Source: Myxococcales bacterium (GTDB taxonomy: Bacteria; Myxococcota_A; Polyangia; Palsa-1104). From it: a stretch of DNA of 64,000 nucleotides. Location of the stretch: the NCBI GenBank assembly GCA_003170275.1, contig PNAM01000016.1, positions 62,001 to 126,000 of the forward strand, read 5' to 3'. Shown piece by piece: positions 15,786 to 24,287 of this stretch (position 1 is its first letter; every line of letters begins with the position of its first letter). The notes under the pieces were generated by a model that was not told the origin of the DNA, made no database searches, and saw only the letters and a list, made by a program, of their open reading frames with translations. The translations under genes were made by a program, and so were the position numbers.

Positions 15786-17557
15786 GCGACCTCCTCCTCG
15801 CAGCCAACCACCAGCGCGACCGCGGCGCGTTTGGTCACCAGCGTGCGGCCGGCGACCAACACGTCGATGCCGCTGCGCCGGAATGTCGAATAGCCCTCGA
15901 CCGCGCGCGTGACGATCGGCTCACCGGCCAGGTTGAACGAGGTGTTGAGCAGCACCGGGATCCCGCTGCGCCGGCCGTAGGCCTCGAGTAGCGCGTGCAG
16001 GCGCGGCGCGGTCTTCAGGTCGAGCACCTGCACCCGCGCGGTGCCGTCGACGTGCGTCACCGCCGCCAGCCGCGCGCGCCACTGCGGCCTCACCGGGAAC
16101 ACGCCCGACATGAAGCGCGCCAGCTGCGCGCCGCCCGCCGGCAGCTCGAAGTAGCGGTCGGCGGCTTCGGCGGTGACCACCGGCGCGAACGGGCGGAACT
16201 CCTCGCGGTACTTGATGTCGCGGTTGAGCCGATCGCGCATCGCCACCGCGTGCGGCGCGGCGAGGATGCTGCGGTGACCGAGCGCGCGCGGGCCCAGCTC
16301 GGCCGCGCCGTCCATCCACCCCACCACCCGCTCGGCAGCCAGCTCGTCGGCGATGCGATCGATCAACGCGCGCTCGTCGATCGCTTCGACCGGCAGCCCG
16401 TCTTCGCGCGCGACCCGCTCGAGCTCGGCCGGATCGACCTCGGGACCCCAGAACGGATGGTCTGGCATCGCGCGATCCGGATTGCCGAAGTGGATGCGGT
16501 CGGCGTAGAGCGCCGCGCCGAGCGCGCAGCCCGCGTCGCCCGGCGCCGGCGGCACGAACAGCCGCGCAAAGCCCGACTCGGCGAGGATGCGCGCGTTGGC
16601 GCAACCGTTGAGCGCCACGCCGCCGCCGAAGCACAGATCGGGCAGCCCGGTCTCGGCGTGCAGCGCGCGGGTCAGCTCCACCAGTTGGTCCTCGAGCACG
16701 CGCTGCACGCTGGCGGCGACGTCGGCGTAGTGGCGCCCCGCGGCGGTCTCGAGGTCGATCGGCTCGTACGCGTTGCGCGGCTGCCCGAACAGCTCGACGA
16801 AGCGCGACGAGTACGAGCGCGCCGCGCTCGAGTGATACTCGAAGTAGTCGAGATCGAGCGTGAACGCGCCGTCGGCGGTGGTGCGGATCAGCTTGCGCAC
16901 CTGATCGATCATCGTCGGCCGCCCGTACGAGGCCAGCCCCATCACCTTGTACTCGCCCTCGTTGACGGCGAAGCCGAGGAACGCGGTGAAGGTCGAATAG
17001 AGCATCCCCAGCGAATGCGGAAAGCGGATCTCGCGCACCAGCTCGATCGAGGTAGAGCCGTCGGCGCGCCGCTCGCCACGCCCGACCGACAGCGTGGCCC
17101 ACTCGCCCACGCCGTCCGCGGTCAAGATCGCCGCCGAGCGGGTGGGCGCGGTGAGGAACGCCGCCGCCGCGTGCGACTGGTGGTGCTCGGTGAACAAGAT
17201 CTTGCGCGCCGGCACGCCCAGGTGCGACGAGATGATCCCGCGCACCCAGATCTTTTCGCCCAGCGAGCTCTTCATCGCGCGGGGAAACGCGCGCCATGAG
17301 CGGGGAAACGCGCGCAGCGCGCAGGTCAAGATGCGATCGAACTTGAGCAGCGGCCGCTCGTAGAACACCACCGCGTCGAGCGCGTCCGGCTCGAGCCCGG
17401 CGCGCTCCAGGCACCACTCGATCGCCAGCAGCGGAAACGCCGCGTCGTTCTTGCGCCGCGACAGCCGCTCCTCCTGCACCGCGCACACCGGCAGCCCGTC
17501 GATCACCAGCGCCGCCGCCGAGTCGTGATAGTGCGCGGAGATGCCGAGGATCTTCAT
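15782..17557 (-). CDS. O-carbamoyltransferase, NodU/CmcH/TobZ family
   Basis: A 591-residue protein of the family's usual length. The N-terminal Kae1-like (ASKHA-fold) domain shows ILGISAHYHDSAAAL at its start, the metal-binding HHQSHA motif (His125, His126, His129) and GGGVALNGCANARIL. The C-terminal YrdC-like NodU domain begins near residue 400 and has GPRALGHRSILA and NTSFNLAGEPIV. The family transfers a carbamoyl group from carbamoyl phosphate via carbamoyl-AMP to a hydroxyl of sugars, antibiotics or lipids. The start is one base after the stop of the ferritin-like gene and the stop overlaps the DUF5989 gene, so it is the core of the operon. The acceptor is unknown. Confidence 0.93.
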   Translation of the reverse strand: MKILGISAHYHDSAAALVIDGLPVCAVQEERLSRRKNDAAFPLLAIEWCLERAGLEPDALDAVVFYERPLLKFDRILTCALRAFPRSWRAFPRAMKSSLGEKIWVRGIISSHLGVPARKILFTEHHQSHAAAAFLTAPTRSAAILTADGVGEWATLSVGRGERRADGSTSIELVREIRFPHSLGMLYSTFTAFLGFAVNEGEYKVMGLASYGRPTMIDQVRKLIRTTADGAFTLDLDYFEYHSSAARSYSSRFVELFGQPRNAYEPIDLETAAGRHYADVAASVQRVLEDQLVELTRALHAETGLPDLCFGGGVALNGCANARILAESGFARLFVPPAPGDAGCALGAALYADRIHFGNPDRAMPDHPFWGPEVDPAELERVAREDGLPVEAIDERALIDRIADELAAERVVGWMDGAAELGPRALGHRSILAAPHAVAMRDRLNRDIKYREEFRPFAPVVTAEAADRYFELPAGGAQLARFMSGVFPVRPQWRARLAAVTHVDGTARVQVLDLKTAPRLHALLEAYGRRSGIPVLLNTSFNLAGEPIVTRAVEGYSTFRRSGIDVLVAGRTLVTKRAAVALVVGCEEEVA

Positions 17558-17558
17558 C

Positions 17559-18278
17559 TCAGTACTGGCTCTTCAGCGAGCGGTTGCGCTTGGGATCGAT
17601 CGCGCTCCAGCCGGGCAACTCGCGCCGCTCTGCGCGCTTGGCGAGCGCGGCGAACAGCGGCAGGAGCACGAAGTACTGCACGGTGAGCACCAGCCCGCCG
17701 ATCACGCCGGCGAGCGCAGCGGCCAGCCGCAGGTACGCCTTCCACAGCCGGCCGAGGCGCGCCCACCACAGCTGCCGCCCATGTTTTTTCGGCGCGACGC
17801 GGGTGAGCTGCGAGTACGTGTAGTTCATGTGAAAGGCCTCGTCCTTGAGGATCTCGTCGAAGACCACCTGGGTCTCGGGATCGTGCGCGAGCACGGCCCG
17901 ATACAACGCGAAGCGCTGCGCCGCCGTTTTTTCCGAGAGGTGCAAGAACGCGAGCAGCGCGTCCTCGCCCTGGTCGGCGACGTGCAGATCGTCGAGCCCG
18001 CGCTCGCCCGGCGCGAACCAGTTGGCGTCGAAGCCCGGCTTGGACGCCGGCGGCAGCGCACGCAGGATCGCGCCGCCGCGCTCGCGGAACAGCTCGGCGT
18101 GACGCTGCTCGTCGCTGGCGTGCCGCAGGTAGAGCCGGCGCAACAGTGGATCGTGCGTGAGCTCGGCCGCGCGCGACAGATCGCGTCCGCCGTCCGCTTC
18201 GGTCTCGGCGAAACGCAGGAGCTTGCGCGCCCGCCGGTGCGGATCGCGCCAGATCCAGCGGTGGAGCGGGCCCAGCAT
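17559..18278 (-). CDS. Membrane-anchored ferritin-like (putative di-iron) protein
   Basis: A 239-residue protein starting at ATG 18278. The N-terminal 170 residues form a ferritin-like four-helix bundle with two E-x-x-H-type signatures, SDEQRHAELF and KDEAFHMNY, plus upstream carboxylates (AETEADGGRDL and LHLSEKTA). These are the expected ligands of a di-iron centre. The C-terminal part contains a long hydrophobic region (AALAGVIGGLVLTVQYFVLL) that should anchor it in the inner membrane. Di-iron proteins of this type oxidise or desaturate substrates, or mature cofactors; which applies here is unknown. It is the first gene of the operon. A TATTGT box seven bases upstream of the ATG suggests a leaderless start. 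Confidence 0.75.
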   Translation of the reverse strand: MLGPLHRWIWRDPHRRARKLLRFAETEADGGRDLSRAAELTHDPLLRRLYLRHASDEQRHAELFRERGGAILRALPPASKPGFDANWFAPGERGLDDLHVADQGEDALLAFLHLSEKTAAQRFALYRAVLAHDPETQVVFDEILKDEAFHMNYTYSQLTRVAPKKHGRQLWWARLGRLWKAYLRLAAALAGVIGGLVLTVQYFVLLPLFAALAKRAERRELPGWSAIDPKRNRSLKSQY

Positions 18279-18297
18279 TCGAGGCACAATAGCATGA

Positions 18298-19398
18298 TTG
18301 CCGGAGAGTAAATCCACCGCTCGCGAGGTCGCGCGCGCCATCGTCGCGCTCGTCGGTGTGACGCTCCTGACAGGCGCGCTGTTGGCGACCGGCGAGTGGC
18401 TCGATCGCCACGTGCTGCCCTCGTTCCTGGAGCCGCGCCGCACGGTCCTGATCACCGCGACCGTGGTGCGCGTGGCGGCGGCGCTGCTCGGCGCGGCGCT
18501 GATCCGGATCGCGCGATCGCGCGTCGCGTTGGGCGCGCTCTTGCGCGGCGCGCTCGCGGTGGTGGTCGCGCTCGGGCTGTGCGAATGGGTGTTGTCGCGC
18601 GCGCACCGGCACGCGGCGCAGGAACGCCCGGCCCTCGAGGAGCCGTTGCGCCAGCCGGACGCGCGGCTCGGCTGGCGCTTTGTTCCCTCGCGCACGGGCC
18701 ACGCCGGCGCGATCGAGTACGCCTTCGACGCGTTCGGCGAGCGCGTGCGCAGCGCCGCCGAGCCGATCGATCCCGCGCGCCCGACGCTGCTGTTCACCGG
18801 CGAATCGATGGTCGTCGGCCACGGGCTCACCTGGGCCGAGAGCGTGCCCGGGCAGGTCGAGGCGCTCACCGGTACGCAGAGCGCGAACCTGGCGGTGCAC
18901 GGCTTCGCCAACGATCAAGCCTGGCTGCGACTTCACGACGAGCTGCCGCGCTTTGCCAAGCCGGTGGCGGTGGTGAGCTTGTTCATGCCCGCGATCTTCG
19001 ATCGCAACCTCGACGAAGATCGCCCGCACCTCGGTCCCGATCTCGCGCCGCTCCCTCCGCAGCACGGCCTGCAACTCTGGGCGCTCGCGCGCAGGCTCCT
19101 TCCCTATCGATCGACCGCGGCGATCGATCGCGGCGTCGCCATGACGCGTGAGGTGTTGCGCGTCACCGAGCGCGCGGCCCACGAGCGCGGCGCACGATCG
19201 CTGATCGTCGTGCCGCATTTCGGTGCGGAGACCGGCGCCGAGCTCGCGCTGCGCCGCCGCGTGCTCGACGACGCGGGGCTGACCTACCTTCCGGTCGCGT
19301 TGGAAGAGGGCTGGCGGCTCCCGGGCGATCGCCATCCGGATGCGCGCGCCGCCCACGCGATCGCCGCGGCGATTGCCGCTCGCCTGCAAGCGCGCTGA
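18298..19398 (+). CDS. Membrane SGNH/GDSL-type hydrolase or O-acyltransferase partner
   Basis: About 366 residues from TTG 18298; GTG 18358 is an alternative start. Two hydrophobic segments near the N-terminus precede an SGNH domain with block I as FTGESMVVG (Ser nucleophile in a GES variant), an Asn-containing VHGFAND and block V DRHPDARAAH, so Ser, Asp and His are present. Such enzymes hydrolyse or transfer acyl groups on sugars and lipids. It diverges from the carbamoyltransferase operon with only 19 bases between the assigned starts, and SGNH genes frequently accompany carbamoyltransferase/DUF5989 sets, so it is likely part of the same pathway. Confidence 0.75.
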   Translation: MPESKSTAREVARAIVALVGVTLLTGALLATGEWLDRHVLPSFLEPRRTVLITATVVRVAAALLGAALIRIARSRVALGALLRGALAVVVALGLCEWVLSRAHRHAAQERPALEEPLRQPDARLGWRFVPSRTGHAGAIEYAFDAFGERVRSAAEPIDPARPTLLFTGESMVVGHGLTWAESVPGQVEALTGTQSANLAVHGFANDQAWLRLHDELPRFAKPVAVVSLFMPAIFDRNLDEDRPHLGPDLAPLPPQHGLQLWALARRLLPYRSTAAIDRGVAMTREVLRVTERAAHERGARSLIVVPHFGAETGAELALRRRVLDDAGLTYLPVALEEGWRLPGDRHPDARAAHAIAAAIAARLQAR

Positions 19399-19418
19399 CG
19401 TGTACGCTCTGTCCCGCC

Positions 19419-19907
19419 ATGCCCTCGTCCTTTGCAGAATGGGTGGAGCAGGCGCGTTCGCTCGGCGAGCGCAAGTTCGTCGCGCGCTTCGTCGGCTTTT
19501 ATCTGCTGTCGACCGAGGATAACGTCGAGCTGCAAACCATGTTGCAGACCAAGGTCACCGAAGCGCCCAACCCGCGCCGCCGTCTGGCCAGCCGCAACTT
19601 CGAGATCCGGAACGTGATCAAGGCGGCGGAGAACGACGAGCCGATCTCGGTGGGCCGCTCGCGCACCTGCGACATCGTCTTCAAGCACCCGTCGGTGTCC
19701 AAGGTGCACGCGCACCTCAGGCCGGCCGGCAGCGGGCTGAGCGTGGTCGATCTCAAGTCGCGCAACGGCACGTCGGTGAACGGCATGGCCATCGCCGCCG
19801 AGAAGCCGACGCCGGTCGACTGCCAGGATCGCATCCAGTTCGGCTCGGTGCAGACGATGGTGCTCGACGCGGGCGATCTGTTCGACCTCGTCTCGCGAAT
19901 GGGCTGA
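19419..19907 (+). CDS. FHA-domain protein
   Basis: A 162-residue cytoplasmic protein. The C-terminal half (about residues 65-150) is a forkhead-associated domain with all the phosphothreonine-pocket signatures: ISVGRSRTCDIV, SVSKVHAHL and SRNGTSVNG. The first 60 residues are unassigned. FHA domains read phosphothreonine marks made by Ser/Thr kinases, which are abundant in myxobacteria; one such kinase lies at 38850-42023, but no direct link is shown. A TACGCT sequence lies ten bases upstream of the ATG. It follows the SGNH gene by 20 bases. Confidence 0.9.
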   Translation: MPSSFAEWVEQARSLGERKFVARFVGFYLLSTEDNVELQTMLQTKVTEAPNPRRRLASRNFEIRNVIKAAENDEPISVGRSRTCDIVFKHPSVSKVHAHLRPAGSGLSVVDLKSRNGTSVNGMAIAAEKPTPVDCQDRIQFGSVQTMVLDAGDLFDLVSRMG

Positions 19908-20672
19908 CTACTCTTTGCGCTGCTCGGCGAGCCAGGTGAACAGCGCGGGATCGGCGTACGCGGGCACCCAGCTGGCGTGGCCGACGCCGGCGAATTCGGT
20001 GTAGTGCACGTTGCCGCCGGCGTCTTTCAGCGCCTGCACCAGCTCGCGCGAGTAGGCGACCGGCACCAGCCAATCGGCCGCGCCGTGGAACGCCCACACC
20101 GGCGTCTTGCCGATTCGCTTGACCACCTCGCGCACGCGCTCGGGCCCGTCGGCGTACTGCGCGAACGGCGCACCCTTGGGCGCGCGCCCGCGCACCCCGC
20201 CGCAGATCGGCACCAGCGCGGCGAACCGATCGGCGTACAGCGCGCCCATGAACCACGAGCCGAAGCCGCCGAGCGAATTTCCCGTGAGGTAGATGCGGTG
20301 CGGATCGACGTGATAGCGCGCGACCGTCTCGTCGATCGCCTTGAGCACGCGCGCGTTGTTGTCGGGCATGCCCCAGTAGCTGCCGTCGGGCGCCTGCGGA
20401 AAGATCACCACGAAGGGAAACGCTCCGTGGCTGGCCTGCACCACCGGGCCCAAACCCACCTGCGTCGGCAAGATCCCGTCGGCGCCGCGCTCCGCTCCGC
20501 CGTGCAGATAGACGATCAGCGGCGGGCTCTTGTCGGCCGACCAATCGCTCGGCACGTAGACGAAGTATGGCGCGCCTGCCTCACGATGAAAGCCGTCCTT
20601 GAGGTCGGGCTGAAAGCGCACCACCGTCGCACATCCTGAGAGCGCGAGCACCAACGCGAGCAGCTTCGGCAT
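19908..20672 (-). CDS. Lipoprotein esterase, alpha/beta hydrolase of the LpqC/PHB-depolymerase-like type
   Basis: A 254-residue protein with a lipobox (LVLALSGCATV) and an alpha/beta hydrolase fold: LIVYLHGGAERG, the nucleophile elbow TGNSLGGFGSW, an Asp-containing FHGAADWLVP and the late His in GVGHASW. The family cleaves small or polymeric esters outside the cytoplasm; the substrate is unknown. Its stop is immediately adjacent to that of the FHA gene (convergent), and it diverges from the glutathione peroxidase gene with 45 bases between starts. Confidence 0.85.
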   Translation of the reverse strand: MPKLLALVLALSGCATVVRFQPDLKDGFHREAGAPYFVYVPSDWSADKSPPLIVYLHGGAERGADGILPTQVGLGPVVQASHGAFPFVVIFPQAPDGSYWGMPDNNARVLKAIDETVARYHVDPHRIYLTGNSLGGFGSWFMGALYADRFAALVPICGGVRGRAPKGAPFAQYADGPERVREVVKRIGKTPVWAFHGAADWLVPVAYSRELVQALKDAGGNVHYTEFAGVGHASWVPAYADPALFTWLAEQRKE

Positions 20673-20717
20673 CTGCACACCTTGCCAGAAAATCGCAGCG
20701 CAGGCATCGTATCTCCC

Positions 20718-21257
20718 ATGCAACTTCGCCGGACTGCGCTGCTCTTCACGCTCGCGCTCGCCGCCCCACTCTTCGCCAAGGAGCCACCCATGTCGCTGTA
20801 CGAGCTCACGGTCAACACGCTCGCCGGTCAGCCCCAGCCGCTCGCCGCCTACAAGGGCAAGGTCGCGCTGGTGGTCAACACCGCGTCCGAGTGCGGCTTT
20901 ACGCCGCAGTACACCGGACTCGAGAAGCTGTACGAGAAGTACAAGGATCGTGGGCTGGTGGTGCTCGGCTTCCCGTCGAACGACTTCGGCAAGCAGGAGC
21001 CGGGCACCTCCGAGCAGATCCAGACCTTCTGCAAGAAGAACTACGGCGTCCAGTTCCCCATGTTCGAGAAGGTCGCGACCAAGGGCGCCGGGCAGTCGCC
21101 GGTGTACAAGCTGGTCACCGCGAACCTCGGCGAGCCCAAGTGGAACTTCCACAAGTATCTGGTCGGCAAGGACGGCCAGCCGATCAAGGCGTTCCCGTCG
21201 AAGGTCACGCCCGACTCCAAGGAGCTCACCGACGCGATCGAGGCTGCGCTGAAGTAG
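20718..21257 (+). CDS. Secreted glutathione peroxidase-family thiol peroxidase
   Basis: A 179-residue protein from ATG 20718, chosen because it gives a clean signal peptide (LLFTLALAAPLFA). The catalytic set is intact: peroxidatic Cys59 in NTASECGFT, Gln93 in FGKQEPG, and Trp142/Asn143 in WNFHKYL. The FPSNDFGKQEP motif departs slightly from the common FPCNQFGGQEP. Bacterial Cys-type members mostly use thioredoxin rather than glutathione. Periplasmic detoxification of peroxides is the likely role. Confidence 0.9.
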   Translation: MQLRRTALLFTLALAAPLFAKEPPMSLYELTVNTLAGQPQPLAAYKGKVALVVNTASECGFTPQYTGLEKLYEKYKDRGLVVLGFPSNDFGKQEPGTSEQIQTFCKKNYGVQFPMFEKVATKGAGQSPVYKLVTANLGEPKWNFHKYLVGKDGQPIKAFPSKVTPDSKELTDAIEAALK

Positions 21258-21330
21258 CGGCCACGCGCCGAGCTGTTGACCTTCGATAGGCGACTCGCGC
21301 GCGAGGACGGCGTAACGCTGCTCTGAGGTC

Positions 21331-21792
21331 TCACGCCGGGCGGCGCTGGCGCACCACCTCGTAGGCCACCAGCGCCGCGGAGGTCGAGAGGTTGAGCGAG
21401 CGCAGCGCGGGATCGAGCATCGGGATGCGCAGCGCGGAGCCGGCGTGCTCGGCCAACAGCGCTGGCGGCAGGCCCACGCTCTCCTTGCCGAAGATCAGCA
21501 CGGTGTCGTCCGGATAGCGCACGTCCCAGTAGTCGCGCGGCGCGGCGGCGCTGAACACGAACGGCGCGCCCAGCGACGGCAGCTCGCGCTGAAAGCTGGG
21601 CCAGTCGGGCCACACGCGCAGCCGCACGCGCGGCCAGTAGTCGAGCCCGGCGCGCCGCACGTGCTTGTCGTCGAGCGAAAAGCCGAGCGGCTCGACGAGA
21701 TGCAGCTCGGCCCCGACCGCCAGCGCGGTGCGTCCGAGGTTGCCCGTGTTCCAGTGGATCTCCGGCTCGACCAGCACCAGGTGCAGCGCCAT
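21331..21792 (-). CDS. trmL: tRNA (cytidine/uridine-2'-O)-methyltransferase TrmL
   Basis: A 153-residue SPOUT (trefoil-knot) methyltransferase of standard TrmL length. Signatures are LVEPEIHWNTGNLGRTA at the N-terminus, GKESVGLP in the SAM-binding knot and LRSLNLSTSAALVAYE at the C-terminus. TrmL methylates the ribose of the wobble base 34 in tRNA-Leu isoacceptors. The protein is cytoplasmic. The gene stands alone, convergent with the peroxidase gene. Confidence 0.93.
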   Translation of the reverse strand: MALHLVLVEPEIHWNTGNLGRTALAVGAELHLVEPLGFSLDDKHVRRAGLDYWPRVRLRVWPDWPSFQRELPSLGAPFVFSAAAPRDYWDVRYPDDTVLIFGKESVGLPPALLAEHAGSALRIPMLDPALRSLNLSTSAALVAYEVVRQRRPA

Positions 21793-21968
21793 GCCGGCCT
21801 AGTCAATCACGAACGCGCGGAGGATCCCATGCCGTCGGAGACGATCATCCCCACGATCGAGCCCAGCCCAGGATGTCATCGGCCATTGTCTCCAGGCCCG
21901 CCGAATCGTTCCTTCCCGGGGTGACGCCCGCCACTTGCCGCCTCCGCCCGGGGCCGCATGCTCTCCTC

Positions 21969-22127
21969 ATGGCCGATCTGCCCCGAAAACCCGCCGTGCC
22001 GCCAACGGACGACCGCGTGCGTCGCGACGGCGGCAAGCCCACCGACGACAAACGCGTCCCCGACCGCGAGTTCGAAAAGACCGTCCACAACGCCGTCGAC
22101 CACACCCGCGACGAACCCGGCAGCTAA
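21969..22127 (+). CDS. Possible 52-residue hydrophilic protein
   Basis: A short open frame from ATG 21969, beginning MADLPRKPAVPPTDDRVRRD. It is rich in Asp, Arg, Lys and Pro and looks disordered. Third positions are G/C-rich, as in neighbouring genes, but other frames here are open too and no Shine-Dalgarno sequence or promoter is evident. An upstream in-frame ATG at 21873 would add 32 residues. No homologous family is recognised. Kept as a tentative small gene that fills the interval between trmL and the DUF4105 gene. Confidence 0.4.
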   Translation: MADLPRKPAVPPTDDRVRRDGGKPTDDKRVPDREFEKTVHNAVDHTRDEPGS

Positions 22128-22172
22128 CGCAGTCAGGGGACCCGGAATTCCTACATCATTTCAAGCGAACAA

Positions 22173-22195
22173 CTTAAGAACTTAAGACCGTCCCT
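22173..22195. repeat. CTTAAG-AA-CTTAAG double palindrome with a 16-mer shared with 42038-42053
   Basis: Two CTTAAG hexamers are separated by AA (22173-22186). The overlapping 16-mer ACTTAAGACCGTCCCT (22180-22195) recurs exactly at 42038-42053. At both places it forms the last codons of a minus-strand gene. It is AT-rich against the surroundings and resembles a short remnant of an interspersed repeat; that origin is inferred. Confidence 0.5.
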
Positions 22196-23288
22196 TTGCG
22201 AGGCGCGCGTTTGCGAGGCGGGCGGCGAGGAGCGGAAGCGCGGCCAGGAAGAGCGGGGCGAGCGGTTGGCGGAGCGCGAAGAGGTGCGCGAGGGCGATCA
22301 GCGCGATCGCGGCCAGGCGGAGGGTTGTGTAGGGGCGGAGGTGGTCGCGGGAGAGGAAGGGGAGCGCGAAGTCGGTGGGCCAGAAGATCAGTAGCGACTC
22401 GTTGCGGGTGAGCTCGGGGAAGGTCGAGAGCAGCGCGAGCAGGTCGAGCAGCAGCGCGAGCAGGCCGAGGAGCGCGCCGGTGATCGACAGCGCGGTGGTG
22501 AGCGAGCGACGGCCCAGGCGCGCGCCGGCGACGATCGAGAGCGCGAGCAGCGCGCCGATGAGCGCGAGCGCGATGCTGCCCAGCGCGGGCGATCCGGCGG
22601 GCGGTCCGAACCTGCCGCGCACCACCTGCACGGGTTGCACGCCGAGGCGCTGCGCCACCTCCGCGCGCATCTCGGACGGCAGGAACATGGCGCTCCAGCT
22701 GTCGGTCACGCGATCGGCCGAGCGCCCGAGCAGCAGCTCGGTCACCACCAGCATCGGCCACGAGCCGGCGAACCCGTCGCGCGCCCATTCGCGAAAGCTG
22801 CGCCCGCGCGACACCGGATCGCGGCGCAGCTTGCCGCCGGTCGCGCGATCGAGCAGATCGCGGATGCGCGTGGTGCAGTTGTCGTCGAAGTGGTGGTAGC
22901 GGTAATACTTGACGCGCTCGTCGGTGGACGCCTCGAGCGCGACGGCCAGCGCGTCGCTCTCCACGGGCGGCAGCGTCAGCGTCTGTCGCCACACGCTGCG
23001 GCCCTCCTGTTGGTAGAACTCGAGCAGGCGCGGCAGATCGATCACCGACACCCAGAACAGCGCGCGGCCGCGAATGAAGTTCCAGGTGAGCGGCAGCGGC
23101 GTGCGAAAATCGGCCGTGCCGTAGTTGTAGCAGCGCCCCTCGGGCGAGCGCGCGTCGTGCACGCAGATCGCCGCATGGCCGAACGCGCTGAACAGATCGT
23201 CGCCCGGCCCCATCGTGTACAGCTCGACCGTCGACGCGCGCGCCGGCACGGCAGCGACGAGCAGCAGCGCGATGATCAAGCGGCGCAC
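22182..23288 (-). CDS. DUF4105 / Lnb N-terminal periplasmic domain membrane protein
   Basis: A 368-residue protein starting at GTG 23288 with a signal peptide (LIIALLLVAAVPARA). The first 230 residues match the DUF4105/Lnb-N fold: TMGPGDDLFSAFGHAAICV, YNYGTADF and the Cys/His-containing HHFDDNCTTRIRDLL, a papain-like NlpC/P60-related signature. The C-terminal third has four or five hydrophobic segments, so it is an inner-membrane protein with a periplasmic domain. The precise activity is unknown. A TAAGCT box lies six bases upstream of the GTG. The last codons overlap an interspersed 16-mer. Confidence 0.8.
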   Translation of the reverse strand: MRRLIIALLLVAAVPARASTVELYTMGPGDDLFSAFGHAAICVHDARSPEGRCYNYGTADFRTPLPLTWNFIRGRALFWVSVIDLPRLLEFYQQEGRSVWRQTLTLPPVESDALAVALEASTDERVKYYRYHHFDDNCTTRIRDLLDRATGGKLRRDPVSRGRSFREWARDGFAGSWPMLVVTELLLGRSADRVTDSWSAMFLPSEMRAEVAQRLGVQPVQVVRGRFGPPAGSPALGSIALALIGALLALSIVAGARLGRRSLTTALSITGALLGLLALLLDLLALLSTFPELTRNESLLIFWPTDFALPFLSRDHLRPYTTLRLAAIALIALAHLFALRQPLAPLFLAALPLLAARLANARLAKGRS

Positions 23289-23326
23289 GCTACGAGCTTA
23301 GCGCGATTTCGTGATAGTGATCGAGC

Positions 23327-24274
23327 GTGGATCCCAAGCCTCCGATCGTCTCGCGTATCGCCCGCGCGCTCGCCGGCGACGAGGTCGTCGACGGGCTGGC
23401 CCGGCGCCTTCCCCCGACCGATCTACAGTCGCTGATGTTGCACGTCTACCGCGAGCGCAGCGCGCGCCGCCTGCCGGCCGAGCTGCTCGCGCAGTACGAG
23501 CGCGCCGCGATGGTGCAACCCTCGACGGTGAATCCGCGCCTGCTCGCCGGCGTCGAGCGGCTGGCGTTCGAGTGCGCCGCCGCGTTCGAGGCGGTCGAGC
23601 TGGCCCCGGTCGCGCCGCTCGGGCTGAACGTAGTGCTCGGCGCGATCGATCAGAACAACTGCCTGGCGACTGTACGCAACGCCGAGGTGCTGGCCGATCC
23701 CACCACCGTCCAGGCGCTCGAGTGCGCGCGCCGCCGCCGCGCCGGCGAGCCCGGCACGATCAAGCTGTGCGCGCGATCGCGCCAGCTCCGCCTGCAGCCG
23801 TTCGACACGCCCGGGTTCTCGCCGCACTTCGGCCTGTTCTCGCTGGTGACCGCCGGCCGCGATCGCGGCGCGCTGGCGTTCGAGCTGGAGAGCCTGCGCG
23901 AGCAGCTCGCGTTCTACCTCACGCTCTTCGCGCGGCTCGGCAGCGACGGCTATCGCATCGCCGGCGTGACCGTCGAGGTCTCCGACACCGCCCGCGACGA
24001 GAGCCGCCTCGAGCGCGCCGAGGCCGACGTGCTGCACCCGCTCGCCGCCGCGTTTCCCGACACCACGCTGCGCCTCGATCGCACGCGCGAGCAGGGGCGC
24101 AACTACTACAGCGGCCTGTGCTTGCGCATCGACGCCACCGACTGCACAGGTCGCTCGCTCAACCTGGCGGACGGCGGCTTCACCGACTGGACCCAGCGGC
24201 TCTTGTCGAATGCCAAGGAGCGCTTGCTGGTGAGCGGCATCGGCGTCGAGCTGCTCACCAAGTTTTTCCGCTGA
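23327..24274 (+). CDS. HisRS/HisZ-like class II synthetase-fold protein of unknown function
   Basis: A 315-residue protein starting at GTG 23327. It is not a normal histidyl-tRNA synthetase: it lacks the anticodon-binding domain and most of motif 1. The C-terminal third, however, has the order typical of the HisRS/HisZ catalytic core: REQGRNYYSGLCLRI (compare GLDYYTGxxFE), LADGGFTDW (compare GGRYD) and LVSGIGVELL (compare GFAIGLDRL). It may be a degenerate paralogue acting as a sensor or ligase. It precedes a YegD-type Hsp70 gene by 13 bases on the same strand. The assignment rests on motif order only. Confidence 0.55.
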   Translation: MDPKPPIVSRIARALAGDEVVDGLARRLPPTDLQSLMLHVYRERSARRLPAELLAQYERAAMVQPSTVNPRLLAGVERLAFECAAAFEAVELAPVAPLGLNVVLGAIDQNNCLATVRNAEVLADPTTVQALECARRRRAGEPGTIKLCARSRQLRLQPFDTPGFSPHFGLFSLVTAGRDRGALAFELESLREQLAFYLTLFARLGSDGYRIAGVTVEVSDTARDESRLERAEADVLHPLAAAFPDTTLRLDRTREQGRNYYSGLCLRIDATDCTGRSLNLADGGFTDWTQRLLSNAKERLLVSGIGVELLTKFFR

Positions 24275-24287
24275 TGGGCCCGAAGTA

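Noticed and set aside
14596..15807. A 403-residue version of the methyltransferase
   Set aside because: The first 78 codons overlap the DUF5989 gene in another frame and give a low-complexity Arg/Ala sequence; the Trm112-like start at 15573 is clearly better.
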